Shown here piece by piece: positions 38,001-49,369 of a DNA stretch of 64,000 nucleotides; positions within the stretch are counted from its first letter, which is position 1; each line of letters opens with the position of its first letter. This DNA comes from Sipunculus nudus (taxonomy: Eukaryota > Annelida > Sipuncula > Golfingiida > Sipunculidae), in contig CM049311.1 in NCBI GenBank assembly GCA_026874595.1, positions 38,276,676-38,340,675 on the forward strand, written 5' to 3'. The notes under the pieces are model-generated. The model was given only the letters and a program-made list of their open reading frames with translations. It made no database searches and had not been told where the DNA came from. Position numbers and translations under genes: made by a program.

Positions 38001-41000
38001 AATTTTTGACTACTGTAAAATCTCCACTTAAAACCGCGGTTTAATCAAGAAATTCAAAATCTTAAAATCAGGTTGATTTCCTGAAAGCACTGTGCGGTTT
38101 ATACTAGAAGGGTTTCCTGAATATCTTCCTGAAAGACGTCGTTTTTAGGCCGGCGAGTGGGCGATAATATTGCAACTTTCGAAGGCCGTTCTTAGCAGCA
38201 GTCTCGCATGCATGGGAGCCGTGAGTAAATGTATTATTTACGATTATTTGTTAGTTATAAATTAAATATTGCTGATTAGTTTTCGTGTGGTATATAACTT
38301 GTTATAAAATCTTGGTAATTGTCACCAAATAATACGTTTACAACAATCCTGCTGCAACAAACAGCGGCCCACTTCGTTGGGCATGGTCAAGCAAAATTGA
38401 AATTAAAGCCTACTTTAAACCCATTTGCGGCATTATTTAGCAATGATTATTTGTTTAAAACGTTAAATGAATATAAAGTTGACATCGTAAAGAGTCACAC
38501 AATGGCAGACGATTGTTTTAAAATCAAGTTTGAGTGCGGCCATGTGCTGAAACGCACCTGTATTCTGCCAAGAATATTTTGAACGGCTGTACGCGGTGGG
38601 TGGTAAACAGAACAGCCACCTATTTCGTCCCAGCGTGCCTTGCGCGAACACTGCCTTGACAAAATGGCTCCCCACACAGAAACTTTCTTCAGGAAAAAAA
38701 CTTGCTTACCCCAACTGGCCACTTTAATTTTACCTTAAAATCACTCGTTTTCAAGCGTCATGTTTCCTATACGTGCGTATATCAAGAAGGTAACTTCAGT
38801 TACTTTGATATTTAGTTAAGTTGACCAGCGATGTTTTCAAACGCACCAGCAAATTGTGACATGGAGCGATGTCAATGTACGATGTGACGATGATAATACC
38901 GAAGTAACCGGTACAAAAATGATTTGAATCTTCCGAGTAATTCCAGAAAATGGAATTTTCATCAAAAATTAAGATTTCAAAATATTACTTTTTGAATTAA
39001 AATATACAGTGACTTGAAATTGATCAGCAGAATATTTTTTCCAAAATATAATGACAAATCAGTAGCAAACAAGAATACGGCACGGAATATAAAATCTGTA
39101 TAAACAGGCAGAGGTTCATCGGCCCTTACCTCTTCCCAAACTTCATGCTTGAGTGACCCTTCCAAAAAGTGTTATGATGTGTTTAAATAAAATGCCCAAG
39201 GAATTTTAATGTGGACAGGAATGGCCGAGTCGCAACCAACGCTTGTTCATTTCTAGATGATAGCTTGATTGTGTCTTTTGTCAAATCATTCCGTAGCGAA
39301 AGTTGGTGCGGTTTTAAAGGGGGGTTCTTTGTATTTGAGCCCCTCGGGGTGTCTCACATTGAATTTCGGTGAAGTCTGGGTGCGGTTTTAATCGGAAGTG
39401 CGGTTTTAAGTGGAGATTTTACGGTATTAGACTTTTGAGTATCAAAGCTGGCTCTTGTAGCAGTCACTGACCATTGCATGCTAACAATCCAATCAGTATA
39501 TTGTGTAAACACAGCGCTGACATTTGACCCTAATATTTGATAACCAGTATAATCTAAAATCAAATAATGACAAGATAACAAATCAATATCATATAATATA
39601 TTCAATTTTACATAACGCTTCAAATTTGTCATAGATCATTTCCATTTGGGACACTCTAAAGTCCCATGTGACCCTCCAAAATTTTGGCCTGATTGTCCTG
39701 TACTCTTAAATTTATTCTTCCTGTTGAAAACCCTGTGTAAGTGACAACCATCGGTTGGGCTGGCCAATTTGTTTATATTTTTTTTATGTTTACAGGTACA
39801 TTATATTTGTAAAAGAAGAAAGCTATTTAAAATCTGAATTACAATTACTCTTCAACCACATTCATACATAATGTCAAGCATCCTAGGAGTATGTCAAAAC
39901 CCTCCACCATGTTCATTTTACTCAAACAGGCAGTTCATTCCACATTTTAGCTGCAGCTTTCCTGAATGACCGATCACTATATATGTCTTGGTGATGGTAT
40001 AGGGAATGCACAGCTGGATGGTTTTATAGGATCTCAGAAAACTAGATTTTCCTGGTGTTCTTACATCCAGCAGATCTTTAATGTACTGCCGTGCATCTTC
40101 ATGTACAGCTGCATGTGTTTACACTGAGAGCTTCTATTGTATTCTCCTCTTTATAGGTAACCAGTGCAGATCCTGGGAAAAGGTTGTATATAATCCAGCA
40201 TATTTATTAGTTTTATTTTTTTTTCGGGTGACAAGGACAAAATCAGTAAAAATTAGTGAAAGCAGCTGAAATCCCACTTACCTAAATGCCCAGAACTGGT
40301 CTGATGAGGGGCTGTACTTGGTGTGTTTCCTGGAGTATGTGTTGCCTCTCACGTTACCAAGCCAGACATCAAACCCAGCATCAGCCAACAGGAAGCCTAG
40401 CAACAACACCAATGACTTGTGATACAACCTCAACTGTGCTCAACATGAACCATCCTATGAATATACAGTGAATCTAACCTCACGACCACTCCCCTATTTT
40501 TTGTCCATGACTAATGTGAATAATCATAAAACCCTTAACATGCTAACTCAACCACTTAAGCTGCGCAAAAGGTGGTTATGTCAGCTGGATTTCACTGTAT
40601 ATGCATTACACACTTTACACAAGCATCAACTAGCAAAGAAAAGACTTCAGTGCTATAAGGATGACAGTAGTATCAGTGTAACTGTAGTTAATTTTGTTGC
40701 AGGATATGTTACTTTGAAATTTTTTCCCAACAATTATCCCTTTGGAGGCAACTTATTTGAAAATGCAAAAAAAAATTTTCACCCAAAATTAACAGAGTAA
40801 GACAGTTTCTTAATGAAAGTGCAATACTGAAGTAGTGACAACTTTCCCCATACTCACTGATACAGTGGTCACATCCACTTTTCTGTGTTTTGCTGGGGTT
40901 TGATTTTTGCGCATTTTACAGTAAACTACTCATCATTTATTCTATATTGTAGGAACTATTTAATATGCCCACAAAAACCTTTATTATTTGGCAGGGACCA

Positions 41001-44000
41001 AGGGAACACTGAAGAAGTGGAAATTCATGTTTATTATGCGCAGATCAGATGAAAGATATTATATTATTCACAATATCAATCTTTGATATATGGTTAATAA
41101 GAAATATCTGTCAATGTTTATAATGTCAATAATGCTTGCCTTTCAATGCTAGAAGCATAGATAATGCACATCAGATGTCAATGAACCTACAGTTAAAACA
41201 AATGTTCACCTGTTAAGTGCCTTGGAGCATGTTATTCAAGGTTTTATTTTATGATAATTTCCCTTTTATGAATATCACAAATTTTAAACCCTTGTGAACC
41301 TAACGCTGACCACAGTAACCTCTGTGCTAACATGTAACTTTCATGGCACAGTATAACAGACCCCAGTTCTTTCTTTCATAGTTCACACACTTGTCACATT
41401 TTCTCATTCTTAGCTAAGCTAAAAATTTGAGTTTTCTTGGTAAAATGTCATACAGTTGGTCAGTTTTTCAAATGGTTTTACCTAAGCTCTCATTGGCTAG
41501 GTTTGCAACCCAGTTAGTTGAGGCACATAACAAGCCATGCTGCAGGAACACAACTGGTCTGGGCATCTTGCTGTTGTCATGGCGACCATGTGGGATCCTT
41601 TGAACCCCCAGTAGAAATCCATCTTCTGTCTGGACTGTGTACTCCTCACAAGGGTAACCTTTACTTGTAATCAGTTCTGTCTATAAAAAATTACACATGA
41701 AGAAATAATGAATTAATGTGCTATCATTTTCATCAATCTTTTACATTTTGGCTTCATTAAAATTATGTGTAAAACAATTATAAACTAGACATTTCTTGGC
41801 ACTGCAGGTGCCACAGTATCCCTAGACAATAAATCCCGCCCCCCCCCCCCTTTAAGAATAGGGCCCCCATTTTCAGCAGCATATACTAACACTTGGCAAG
41901 CGACTAAGGTTTCTTCCTTCTATCAACTTAAAAAACAATATTTTCATCAAATATTCCAGCTTATACGGTTAATCACTCTTGATTAAGGGGATAAATTTAT
42001 ACTATAAAAATGGTCAGGTATGTGGTGCCACCTGTCTTGTTGACAAGAAAACGAAAAAACTTTCCCAGATGAATGGACATGCCAAATTTCAGACCAATAC
42101 CATGAACCATTCTCGAGATATGAGCAATTTTCACCTAAAGCACATGTACAGATGGACACCACAGCAAAATAATAGCAGATGGCACCACCAGTCTTGAATA
42201 CAAGATTGAGGGGTCCAAGATCTATGGGTATGCACCATTTCAGGCCAAATAGGCCAAATCATTCCTCAGAAAAGCGCATTAATTTATTCTACAAAAATGG
42301 GAAGGTAGGTGGTGCCACCTGTCTGGTTTACGAAAAAACTTGAATAGATGGATTGACATGCCAAATTTCAGACCAATACCTTGAACCACACCGGAGATAT
42401 GAGAAATTTTCACCAAAAGCAAACATATGGATGGACGCCACACAATAACAATTGCAGATAGCACCACCAGTCTTTACCACAAGATGGAGGTATCCAAGAT
42501 CAATGGACATACAATTTCAGCCCAATCTGTCCATTAGTTTTAGACCTATAATGCTCACAGAACTGTCAAGTGGCAATGATTCGGTATTAAAAGGCGCAAA
42601 AACAAGAAAAGGACAGAAGGTGGCACCACCTGCATGGCTTCAGCAGAAGACAAAGCTATCCAAGATCATGGGTCAATTTGATTTTTGGACAAATCCATTT
42701 ATCCCTTATTGAGATATTTTTTATTTATTTTTGTGATTTTCACCAAATATGGCAATATACAAGGTCAAGGCCACTCTCATGACCCTATTTTAAATATACA
42801 TCAGCCTATAACTTTTGTCTATGTATACACATACTATGAAAGAAATCCATCCATTAGTTTTTGACTTATAATGCTCAAAGTACTGTCAATTAAGTGGCAT
42901 TGATTGGGTAATAAATGGCAGGAAAACAAGAACACGATAATAGGTGGTACCACCGGTTTCCAGTATAAGACAAAACAATCCAAGATCTTTGGTCAAGTTG
43001 ATTTTTGGATCAATCCATGCAAGATTTCTTGAGATATTTAAGATTTTTTGTGATTTTTCCCAAAATAGACCTAATCAAGGTCAAGGTCACTCTCCTAGTA
43101 AAGGACATGACCCCATTTTAAATTATAGGCTTTGTCCTCTCACTCATATGCACATGTCAAGTTCGGTAAAAGATCTATGAAATATTTTTTGAGTTATCGC
43201 GACAATAAGTAATCTCTGCGGCAGTGGTACGATCATGCTTAAACCATATTATTTATTCCAGAAATGGATCCAGGGGAGGGGTCAAGGGGTTCAGGATCCG
43301 TCCCCCCCCCCTTTTTTTCTGCCACTGCAAACTTTTCAAGGAATTCACACTACATTTTGTGTCCTGGACCGCCCCTTTTCTAGACCTGGGAATCTTTTTT
43401 TCAGGTTTTCTCAATAGTCCTCCTGGATTGGACCCGTCCTATTCCTAAATCTGCCCCTGTATTCCTCTTTTTAAAGTTTTGCAGATATTAAAAAAAAACT
43501 GTTAAATTTTTTCACTGGCATAACTTAATTATATAATGAATAATCACCACATATATTTATATATGAAGACCCCCCTCCCCCCTCCCCCCGTCAAAATTTA
43601 TTTGGACTCAATATTACTAGGTTTTATGGGGGGGGGGGGGGGGCAGTAATACCGAGTCCAATTAAATCAGGCTATATCTCCCCCCTCCCCATTCCCACCC
43701 ACAAAAAAAAATAAAATAAAAAAATAAACTCCCATTTTGTTAGAGTATTGTAACCCCCCCCCCCCCCCAAACACACACACACACATAGCCCAAAAGAATG
43801 AACTCCTCAATTGATTTTTTTTTTCAGTGACTGACTGAAACCTGTTGCGTCGACGTTGGCGGCTAACACACACACACAGATTTAAAAAAAAAATACACAG
43901 TTTTTTATGATAAAATATTAGTCCATTGTAGATGAACATATTTAATAATAATGATAATCACAGTTTGTTCTGTTTCACAAAAATTAAATAATGTTGCCTG

Positions 44001-44696
44001 TGGTTTTGAGACTAAAGGAGCGTTCACACCTATCCGTTCTTTCCTTCAGCACCCGCACCCTCTTCCGTCGTCTTCCGTCAAATTCAAGTCAGTTAAAATT
44101 ACATAGGGCATTCACACCTGTCCGCTTCCGCACCCGCACCCGTCACACCGTCCGCACAAATCGGCCTGGGACCGATTCACGACGGAAGCGGACGACGGGT
44201 GCGGACGGGAATCCATACTATGACGTAAAATAATAGGGGATATTCTGGAATGTCCTTGTTCCCCTTGATAGAAAATGACATTCATTGCCTCACTCTCACG
44301 CTCGGGAAAGCTTTAATTATTAATTGATATAATTAAAGGAAATTTATATGTAAAATATCATGCATATGAATCACCAAAAAAGCGGGGGCTGGGTAATTTG
44401 GAATAAAGACTGATAAGTCAATGGATATAAAATAAAGTTAATAGTAAGCCCACGAAAAATAAAATATTACCTATTATATAAAGTATATATATATATATAT
44501 ATTATTTATATATATATAATAATAATAATAATAATATATAATTTGAACATAATGTATGGAGAATAATTTAAGCGCCCTTGTGGAAACGGGGGTTTTAGAA
44601 TGAATCACTGTTCAAAACCTCAGTTACACGAGTTTGGTCAAATTCAAGTTTAAGAGGGTTCATAGTAAAACATTATTTGTTATTAGATTAGATTCG

Positions 44697-44746
<50 letters not shown>

Positions 44747-45108
44747 ATACGTGAAAGATAATAGTGTATTTTATATAAAACAAAGGAGATGAGTGCGGGT
44801 GCGGACGGAAAAAGCGCGGATATGTGTGAACAGAGACAACGGATGGCGGACGACGGATGACGGAAGCGGGTGCGGAAGGAAGGAAAAAAACGGTGTGAAC
44901 GGATAGGTGTGAACGCCCCTTAAGACAATGATAACGCGGCCCCCTTGGAGGAATGCAGGCTTACCACGTTCCTGTAGACATCAGGGTCTTTTGGACAACC
45001 AATCCCAAGACATCCCTTACCATTGACGCTCTTACGTTCATAACAACTGGAGGTTACTATGTGACACGCCAGGAGAACAAGGCTAAAATGCACAAAACCG
45101 GAACGCAT
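25922..45108 (-). CDS. LIPA: Acid lipase, LIPA/LIPF (lysosomal acid/gastric triacylglycerol lipase) family, ten coding exons
   Basis: The predicted secreted or lysosomal lipase hydrolyses cholesteryl esters and triacylglycerols. Exons: 45108-44965, 41680-41482, 40396-40282, 37780-37630, 35448-35353, 30731-30579, 28647-28576, 27958-27887, 27393-27307 and 26083-25922. They sum to 1251 bp (416 residues plus stop) with every phase closing; the family norm is about 400. Residues 1-22 are a hydrophobic signal peptide. The AB-hydrolase lipase N-terminal block [13 protein letters not shown] follows. The oxyanion motif is LQHGLL (His96-Gly97). The nucleophile elbow is GHSQG (Ser184), the acid is Asp357 in GGKDLLADP and the base is His386 in NHLDFIWG. 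The Asp-His spacing of 29 equals that of gastric lipase. N-glycosylation motifs are at N111 (NES) and N344 (NIT). Introns total ~18 kb and hold several transposons without damage to exons. The E-box at 45180-45189 suggests TFEB/MITF-type control. Whether it is the LIPA orthologue or an invertebrate paralogue needs a tree. Confidence 0.95.
27307..27393 (-). CDS. LIPA: Lipase exon 9 (catalytic aspartate)
   Basis: 29 codons: [29 protein letters not shown]. Asp357 is in GGKDLLAD. Acceptor TTTTCAG, donor CAG|GTGAGT. Confidence 0.95.
27887..27958 (-). CDS. LIPA: Lipase exon 8
   Basis: 24 codons: [24 protein letters not shown], matching the F..FDWG...N...Y block. Acceptor TCTTCAG, donor CAG|GTATGT. 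Confidence 0.93.
28576..28647 (-). CDS. LIPA: Lipase exon 7
   Basis: 24 codons: [24 protein letters not shown]. The [10 protein letters not shown] motif is near-invariant in acid lipases. Acceptor TTTCAG, donor CAG|GTAAAC. Confidence 0.95.
29884..30302. mobile_element. hAT MITE (419 bp) in lipase intron 6
   Basis: Ends TAGTGGTGGG at 29884-29893 and CCCACCACTA at 30293-30302 form a 10-bp terminal inverted repeat of hAT type. The perfect 8-bp duplication GTTGTCTC flanks it (29876-29883, 30303-30310). Subterminal GATCATCGA/TCGATGATC motifs also pair. No coding capacity. Confidence 0.92.
30579..30731 (-). CDS. LIPA: Lipase exon 6 (lid/cap region)
   Basis: 51 codons with [10 protein letters not shown] and [18 protein letters not shown], matching the cap domain with its conserved cysteines. 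Acceptor TTTTCAG, donor CAG|GTATAG. Confidence 0.93.
32308..33540 (+). repeat. Dispersed family copy B in lipase intron 5
   Basis: The head TACCCATGGGCCATGAAGCT is followed by TAGCTG; the tail is CGCTATAGCTCAGATGATCA then ATCAGCTGAGCTAAAAA. The interior has three ~320-bp blocks, each with a poly-G run (32630-32646, ~32977, 33317-33329), AGAGACCTAATTTCAGGTTT, and GGTCCAGCGGT or AGGTCAAAGGG plus GATTTGTGCCCTGT. No coding domain. Confidence 0.65.
34129..35181 (+). repeat. Dispersed family copies C (two heads, one tail) in lipase intron 5
   Basis: Heads lie at ~34136 (GTGACCCGGGGTAATAATGA) and ~34728 (GGGACCCATGGATCACGGCG). The single tail at 35150-35180 reads CTTTCAGTCAGCTGAGCTAA. The interior repeats the AACAGAGACCTAATTT and GATTTGTGCCCTG / ATTTGTGTCATGTTAAC blocks seen in copy B. 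A head-only piece follows at ~35868 (GGGACTCATGGGTCTCAAAG). Confidence 0.6.
35353..35448 (-). CDS. LIPA: Lipase exon 5
   Basis: 32 codons, [20 protein letters not shown] then [19 protein letters not shown] is the family block after the elbow. Acceptor TTTCAG, donor GAG|GTGGGA. Confidence 0.93.
36270..37080. mobile_element. pogo/Tigger-like non-autonomous element (811 bp) in lipase intron 4
   Basis: The left end CAGTAGAGCGCCGTTTTTCC and the reverse complement of the right end CAGTAGAGCGCCGTATTTCC are inverted, flanked by TA (36268-36269, 37081-37082). CAGTAGAG with a TTCCGA-type run resembles pogo/Tigger ends. A related repeat at 11382-11400 shows the empty TA site. The frames at 36520-36841 show no DDE or HTH domain. 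Confidence 0.85.
37630..37780 (-). CDS. LIPA: Lipase exon 4 (catalytic serine)
   Basis: Reads [40 protein letters not shown] and ends SEK. GHSQG holds the nucleophile Ser184. Acceptor TTGTACAG, donor AAG|GTCAGT. Confidence 0.96.
38013..39424. mobile_element. TA-flanked element (1412 bp) in lipase intron 3
   Basis: The 25-bp ends (CTGTAAAATCTCCACTTAAA+ACCGC at 38013; CCGTAAAATCTCCACTTAAA+ACCGC in reverse complement at 39424) differ at one base. TA flanks both sides (38011-38012, 39425-39426), as for Tc1/mariner-type elements. A second GCGGTTTTAATCGG copy lies just inside the right end. The frame at 38319-38582 is not a recognisable transposase. It is inserted into another dispersed repeat (37916-38010 / 39427-39740). 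Confidence 0.82.
40282..40396 (-). CDS. LIPA: Lipase exon 3
   Basis: Reads [20 protein letters not shown] then [17 protein letters not shown]; GNxRGNxYSRKH is a family signature. Acceptor TGCTAG, donor TTTAG|GTAAGT; phases 1 and 2. Confidence 0.95.
41482..41680 (-). CDS. LIPA: Lipase exon 2 (N-terminal domain, HG oxyanion motif)
   Basis: 66 codons plus one base: [20 protein letters not shown] ... [20 protein letters not shown] ... NESL. Acceptor TTATAG at 41681-41682, donor TTAG|GTAAAA. Confidence 0.95.
41960..43200. repeat. Dispersed family copies in lipase intron 1
   Basis: Four or so ~290-bp blocks, each with GGTGGCACCACC or GGTGCCACCTGTC, AAGACAAAGCTATCCAAGAT-like text, and ACATGCCAAATTTCAGACCA. 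They are related to 17101-18950. No coding domain. Confidence 0.65.
43201..44015. other. Low-complexity part of lipase intron 1
   Basis: Homopolymer G/C runs (43301-43310, 43569-43588, 43628-43643, 43756-43769), a CCAGAAATGGATCCAGGGG element start at 43257 and short (AC)n tracts. No gene recognised. Confidence 0.55.
44016..44920. mobile_element. PIF/Harbinger-like MITE (905 bp), 44 bp from the lipase exon 1 donor
   Basis: The ends AGGAGCGTTCACACCTATCC (44016) and, in reverse complement, AGGGGCGTTCACACCTATCC (44920) are inverted. The 3-bp direct repeat TAA (44013-44015, 44921-44923) matches the TWA duplication of PIF/Harbinger. Subterminal arrays of TTCCGCACCCGCACCC and its complement make extended GC-rich arms. 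The centre contains (TA)n at ~44483-44520 and 44698-44743. No transposase is present. Confidence 0.82.
44965..45108 (-). CDS. LIPA: Lipase exon 1 (signal peptide)
   Basis: 48 codons, starting [20 protein letters not shown] and ending DPDVYRNV. The donor is GTG|GTAAGC at 44964. The ATG at 45108 is chosen because it opens a signal peptide and is the only start joining the family N-terminus. Confidence 0.9.
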
Positions 45109-45179
45109 GGCTGATGATTTCTGTTTTCTGTGACAAGGAAGGCAATGTGTTTGTCACGAGGAAGTGAATGCATAACTTT

Positions 45180-45189
45180 GTCACATGAC
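45180..45189. promoter_or_regulatory. M-box/CLEAR-like E-box upstream of the lipase ATG
   Basis: GTCACATGAC on the plus strand (GTCATGTGAC on the gene strand) lies 72-81 bp upstream of the start codon. It is the extended E-box bound by the MITF/TFE family and differs by one base from the CLEAR consensus GTCACGTGAC. Function is inferred; the transcription start is not known. Confidence 0.55.
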
Positions 45190-45821
<632 letters not shown>

Positions 45822-46140
45822 TAACAATAATAATAATAATTTTCCCGCCTGCACCATATTTTTTTTTGTCCATAGAACAGTTCTATTTTTAAAACTGAGC
45901 ATTGTATCAAAGTATGACACATAACAATGTTTTATAAATCATATATCCCAGATAATGATAACTATTCATTATTACTGGTTATTACACTAAGTTGTGATAA
46001 GATTATAAGCAGGTATTGCACAATTTGCAGCACTTATATATATATATATATTTATATATACCTTTATATAAAATATTTTCATCGTTAACTCAAAAATGGA
46101 ACCAAAGTGTATTATTCTTATTATTAATATATTTTATTTT

Positions 46141-46142
<2 letters not shown>

Positions 46143-46200
<58 letters not shown>
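46143..46200. repeat. (TA)n microsatellite
   Basis: About 55 bp of TA. The sequence TATTTTATTTTCAATATATA occurs on both sides of it. Confidence 0.93.
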
Positions 46201-46201
<1 letters not shown>

Positions 46202-48949
46202 TTTATTTTCAATATATATATTATCTTTTCAGTATCAGGGGGATGATTACATTGACCAATCCCGCTTGTTGAAAAGTAGGGGGATGTCGGATATATACCC
46301 CCATCCCCACCCCCATCCCCCCTGTATTGCGCCGTGACCACCTGGATGACACATATCGTTCAACTCAGTGTGTGATTCGGTTCCATGCATTGCAGTGCCT
46401 TGATCCAAATAGTGATCTTTTACCGTTTTGTCCAAGTCACAAAACTAATGTGTGACAACACTAAAAATGTCAATATTACAAATTTTATTGTCTATTTTCT
46501 CATGAACTTTTGAAGATGCAGGAAGATGGATGATACAGCCATTATATTAGTAACATTTTTAGCCAGAATTTTACAGATCATTCAAAACTGGAATGTCCGT
46601 TATAGGCCTCTGTTACCGTAATTAATTTCCAGATGCACCTGTATCTTTAACGACTGGATTGTAATGTTTGTTGTTTTATATACTGATATTTAAGCACTGA
46701 TTCGGTTGACAAACAAAATACAGAAGTATACTAAATCATTCATTGAACCCCTTCAGCCTTAATCAATGAGATATGATGGGCAGATGGGATCAAGCGATAT
46801 CCCCCTCCCGCACATATATACACACACACATTAAGAAATGCATGACAACGCCTTCTTTTGTCTTAATTATGTTATTTATTATTCTTATATCATTATATAT
46901 ACATATCATTATTCTATACTCAGAATGTTCACATGAATATTGGTCAGGGTTATAAATGGATAACCTTCTCTGATATATCCGCACTCTCTGCGGATGACTG
47001 CAGGGTCTCCGGATGAAATGACCCATCGTAACAGGGACTGCCATCTGGTGTCCATCCTTGGTATTATTATTTTTTTTATATATATATATATATTCACACA
47101 CATTTTTTAACCTAACGCTTTGAAGGGAAAAAAAAACATAAATTAATGAAAGAGCAAAAAGGAAGAGAAGTGCATCTGGAAAGCAGAGAAGGAATTGAAA
47201 TAGACCAATAGAGAATAAAGAATGAAACAGAGAATACAAAAAATCGTGAAATCCAGAAACGTCAAAAACTCAAATTGCCGGTGGAAAAAAAAGAAAATTA
47301 AGTTCATTAAGTTCATCGATTGTTGCTTCTTTTTATTCGACGGCAACTTTTTAATTGAGGACAAAGTTTTACTGAAAGCCTTTACATATATACATGTTGC
47401 AAGATTATTAGTTGGTTTAGTTACTGTCGCAAGAAATGTTTTTGCTGCACACCAAGTTTCGTAAATCTATATACGCGTACACGTAACCTTTCACAAAACA
47501 CGTAAATATAAATAACCTTGCTGGTCTGCTTGTGATCTCTTCTGTACCCCCGCCACAGACCAATTTGTTGCTCTATGGTGTAGTTAGGTTGGCTTCCTAT
47601 TTCGCGGGGTTAAATTTTCGCGATTTTCAAGTATTCATTTTTGCGGTTTTACGACAACAACAATAATAATTATAATAATTATAATAATAATATATTCTTA
47701 TAATGCGCATATATCCAGAATTTAAAAATTCCGCTCAAAGCGCCTGACAAAACAGGCAAACATGAATTAAAATACATTAATTATGCAATAGTTATGAACA
47801 GACAAAAAAAAGCCACATATAATTGTTATATCATGTATCTTAATATGATCACTATAACATTAAAATTAGCAATTAAGAGAAATATGCTGAGAATACCTGA
47901 ACGTTCACAAGAGGGTTATAAAATATCTCAATAATCTTTCATAAATAGTTGTTTTTAAAACCCCCTTAAATTTGTCTACAGACTCATATTTTAATGTACT
48001 AGGGTAACCTATACCACAAAGCTATGTCAATATAGGTATAAAGTTATGTAATAGGTGCACTCATCTTAACAGCTCCTCGAGAATCTTAACAGTTGCTCGA
48101 GGACTACGTGTAACATCAATTAGGGGAAATTCTGTTCGTTATCGGCAAATAATACTCTAACATTATAATAATAATAATGATATTATTTAAAATATCAATA
48201 TTTGATTTATGGAAAAATAAAATTTGTTTAAATTCATAAAATCGATATTATTGCATTTCGACTTTACACATCACGCACAAGGATAACACTGATAACGTAT
48301 ACATGAGATGCCAATGAAGTAAGAATAGGGGGGCCTAATATAGTTTGTATCATATTCACGATGGTCTTATTTTCGCGATAATTAAAACTTTCGCGAATTT
48401 GACACCCTCGCGAACAAAGGGCCATCAATATTAAATGCAGTGCCATAGACCAGGTCCGAAGTTTCATTTATCTGTATATACCACAGAGCTACAACAGGGT
48501 CTAACCCCGCCTAGTCGATGGCTGTACAGTGCATGTCTGCGGTCCTGGAAGGTCTAGTGTGTCGTAATCGGTTTCTCCATGCGTCAGGCGAACTGGAAAT
48601 CCCCTTTCTAACGTCGTCGATCGGAGAGAGCTAAAATTAGATCCCGATCGGTCCACCAGAGAGACGGCCAGGAGTCTGCATACAGATACGTATACCGCGT
48701 GGGGTTCAGGTACCGCTGGCGCGTCAACAAATAACAATTGATTTTTCGTCAACAAATTTCGAAGAAGCCAGGACAGTCTATGCCATTTCCTTATCTTTTT
48801 CCCCGCATGTGTATTTCCTTTAGGCTGATCGCTGCTTGGTTGGAAAAACCTCCACCACGGAAGCACAGCCGTACATGTAGTATGAAGAAAAAACAGAGCT
48901 GAATGCTAAATGCCGAAAAATTAAGCGGAGGTATACTTGAAATCTGTTT

Positions 48950-48950
<1 letters not shown>
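46201..48950. other. Intergenic DNA, no gene recognised
   Basis: 46240-46335 belongs to the AGTAGGGGGAT / CCCCC family also seen at ~51610-51720 and 60140-60240. 47588-47660 (TTCGCGGGGTTAAATTTTCG) and 48352-48415 (opposite orientation) are weakly inverted TTCGCGA-rich segments, possibly decayed MITE ends. The 149-residue frame at 46790-47239 (minus) runs through low-complexity DNA and has no domain. Confidence 0.5.

Positions 48951-49041
<91 letters not shown>
48951..49041. repeat. (TA)n microsatellite
   Basis: About 90 bp of TA with a single G interruption. Confidence 0.95.
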
Positions 49042-49044
<3 letters not shown>

Positions 49045-49196
49045 AAACAGTTTATATATAAATTTTACGGATACTTCTTTTTTTAGGATTTGATAAAAAA
49101 AAAACAATTGTCCGGGTGTGCTTGACCTAGACAATTTCTTGAAAGTTAATTTGGGGTTTAAACAATAGGAAGTCTACACACACACACACTGATTTC

Positions 49197-49268
49197 ATAG
49201 TATATAGTACAGAATTGTTTCGTAAAGACAGCTTGTCAGCTATGCTCACTCATCAGGTACGAACTAAA
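49197..49268 (-). ncRNA. Degenerate type I hammerhead-ribozyme-like fold, downstream of the Penelope-like element
   Basis: Minus strand: CTGATGA at 49256-49250; then a hairpin GTGAGCATAGCT (loop GACA) AGCTGTCTTTAC at 49249-49222, 11 of 12 pairs with one C-C mismatch; then GAAA at 49221-49218. These give the two conserved core strands and stem II. AC, six loop bases and GTA (49210-49208) can form the minimal stem III with cleavage site NUH. Flanking strands 49257-49266 and 49207-49198 can pair as stem I with an internal loop (UAU with GUA, then ACUA with UAGU), but the first pair is C-C. Type I hammerheads with tiny stem III are known from Penelope-like elements. Probably inactive or weak. Confidence 0.5.
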
Positions 49269-49369
49269 ATGATCATATGTGTGTTCAGTTCGTTTAATAA
49301 GGCTGGATTAATCTAGGGTTACTGGGTTCGTTGTGGTTGTGGGCCTGGTGTTGATTGGAATTTGTCGGA

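Noticed and set aside
38319-38582. 87-codon frame inside the TA-flanked element as a transposase
   Set aside because: No DDE/D motif or helix-turn-helix, and too short for any known transposase.
46790-47239. 149-codon hydrophobic minus-strand frame
   Set aside because: It crosses a (TA)n tract, has low-complexity composition and shows no recognisable domain or splice signals.
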